DNA of 55,049 nt. It comes from a virus. Shown in pieces: positions 55,029 through 55,049 of the stretch. The translations under genes and the position numbers were made by a program. Under the pieces are notes generated by a model, which worked only from the letters and a program-made list of their open reading frames with translations, did no database searches and was not told the origin of the DNA. Within the stretch, counting starts at the first letter, position 1; each line of letters begins with the position of its first letter. The stretch lies in the IMG/VR virus record IMGVR_UViG_3300022845_000006, positions 1 to 55,049 of that record; one strand, written 5' to 3'.

Positions 55029-55049
55029 TTAATCCGTCCTCATTTTACA
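55029..55049 (-). CDS. 3' end of the gene cut at position 1 (if circular)
   Basis: Read on the minus strand from 55049: six codons (CKMRTD) in phase with the gene ending at position 1, then TAA at 55029-55031. The stop shares its AAC with the ribosome site of the gene starting at 55027. Confidence 0.65.
   Translation of the reverse strand, partial: CKMRTD

Noticed and set aside
1-55049. Temperate lifestyle
   Set aside because: No integrase, excisionase, CI-like repressor or partition genes are visible.

Overview
This window reads as one complete, strictly lytic podovirus-type bacteriophage genome, A+T-rich and densely packed. The two ends join in frame: the gene cut off at position 1 continues through position 55049 for six codons and stops one base before the next start codon. 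I therefore treat the 55,049 bp as a circularly closed or circularly permuted map. Lipoprotein signals, a lytic transglycosylase and a nested spanin-like pair suggest a Gram-negative host. Ten consensus sigma-70 promoters suggest early transcription by the host RNA polymerase. I see no integrase, repressor, phage RNA polymerase or tRNA.

The map has two divergent arms that separate at about 24.60-24.78 kb and meet tail to tail at about 54.1 kb. The minus arm runs from 24603 down to 1 and on through 55049 to 54056. It starts with small unrecognised genes, the first four each with its own promoter and a near-identical leader (23.5-24.7 kb). Next come lipoproteins, tiny membrane peptides and a lytic transglycosylase (20.8-23.2 kb), a B12-dependent ribonucleotide reductase (17.8-19.7 kb), a hexapeptide beta-helix protein, a ClpP-like protease followed by a gene-free, G+C-rich, probably structured RNA (14.86-15.14 kb), and a dUTPase. 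Three tandem paralogs with hypervariable Ala/Ser/Tyr/Asp tracts follow (10.3-12.15 kb). The replication module ends this part: an archaeo-eukaryotic-type primase, an SF3-like helicase, an HNH homing endonuclease, a RecE-like exonuclease, a MazG/MazZ-like nucleotide pyrophosphohydrolase, an OB-like protein and family A DNA polymerase. Across the junction lie the spanins and a PD-(D/E)XK-like protein.

The plus arm is the packaging and virion arm: an HTH protein, an SQA-repeat protein, a GNAT, a small-terminase candidate, an exported ClpP/SppA-like protease, the large terminase, portal, scaffold, major capsid protein, head-tail adaptor, tail nozzle, three internal or ejection proteins, several fibre and decoration proteins, holin-like genes and a RusA resolvase. 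A GIY-YIG and two HNH homing endonucleases sit between virion genes.

The most unusual elements are the three tandem proteins whose variable tracts use almost only KMT codons, the uncharacterised RNA at 14.86-15.14 kb, the reiterated promoter-leader cassettes with two classes of operator-like palindrome, a receptor-binding fibre that appears to start at AUU behind a three-way-junction hairpin, and a pair of 21-22 residue membrane peptides found in both arms.
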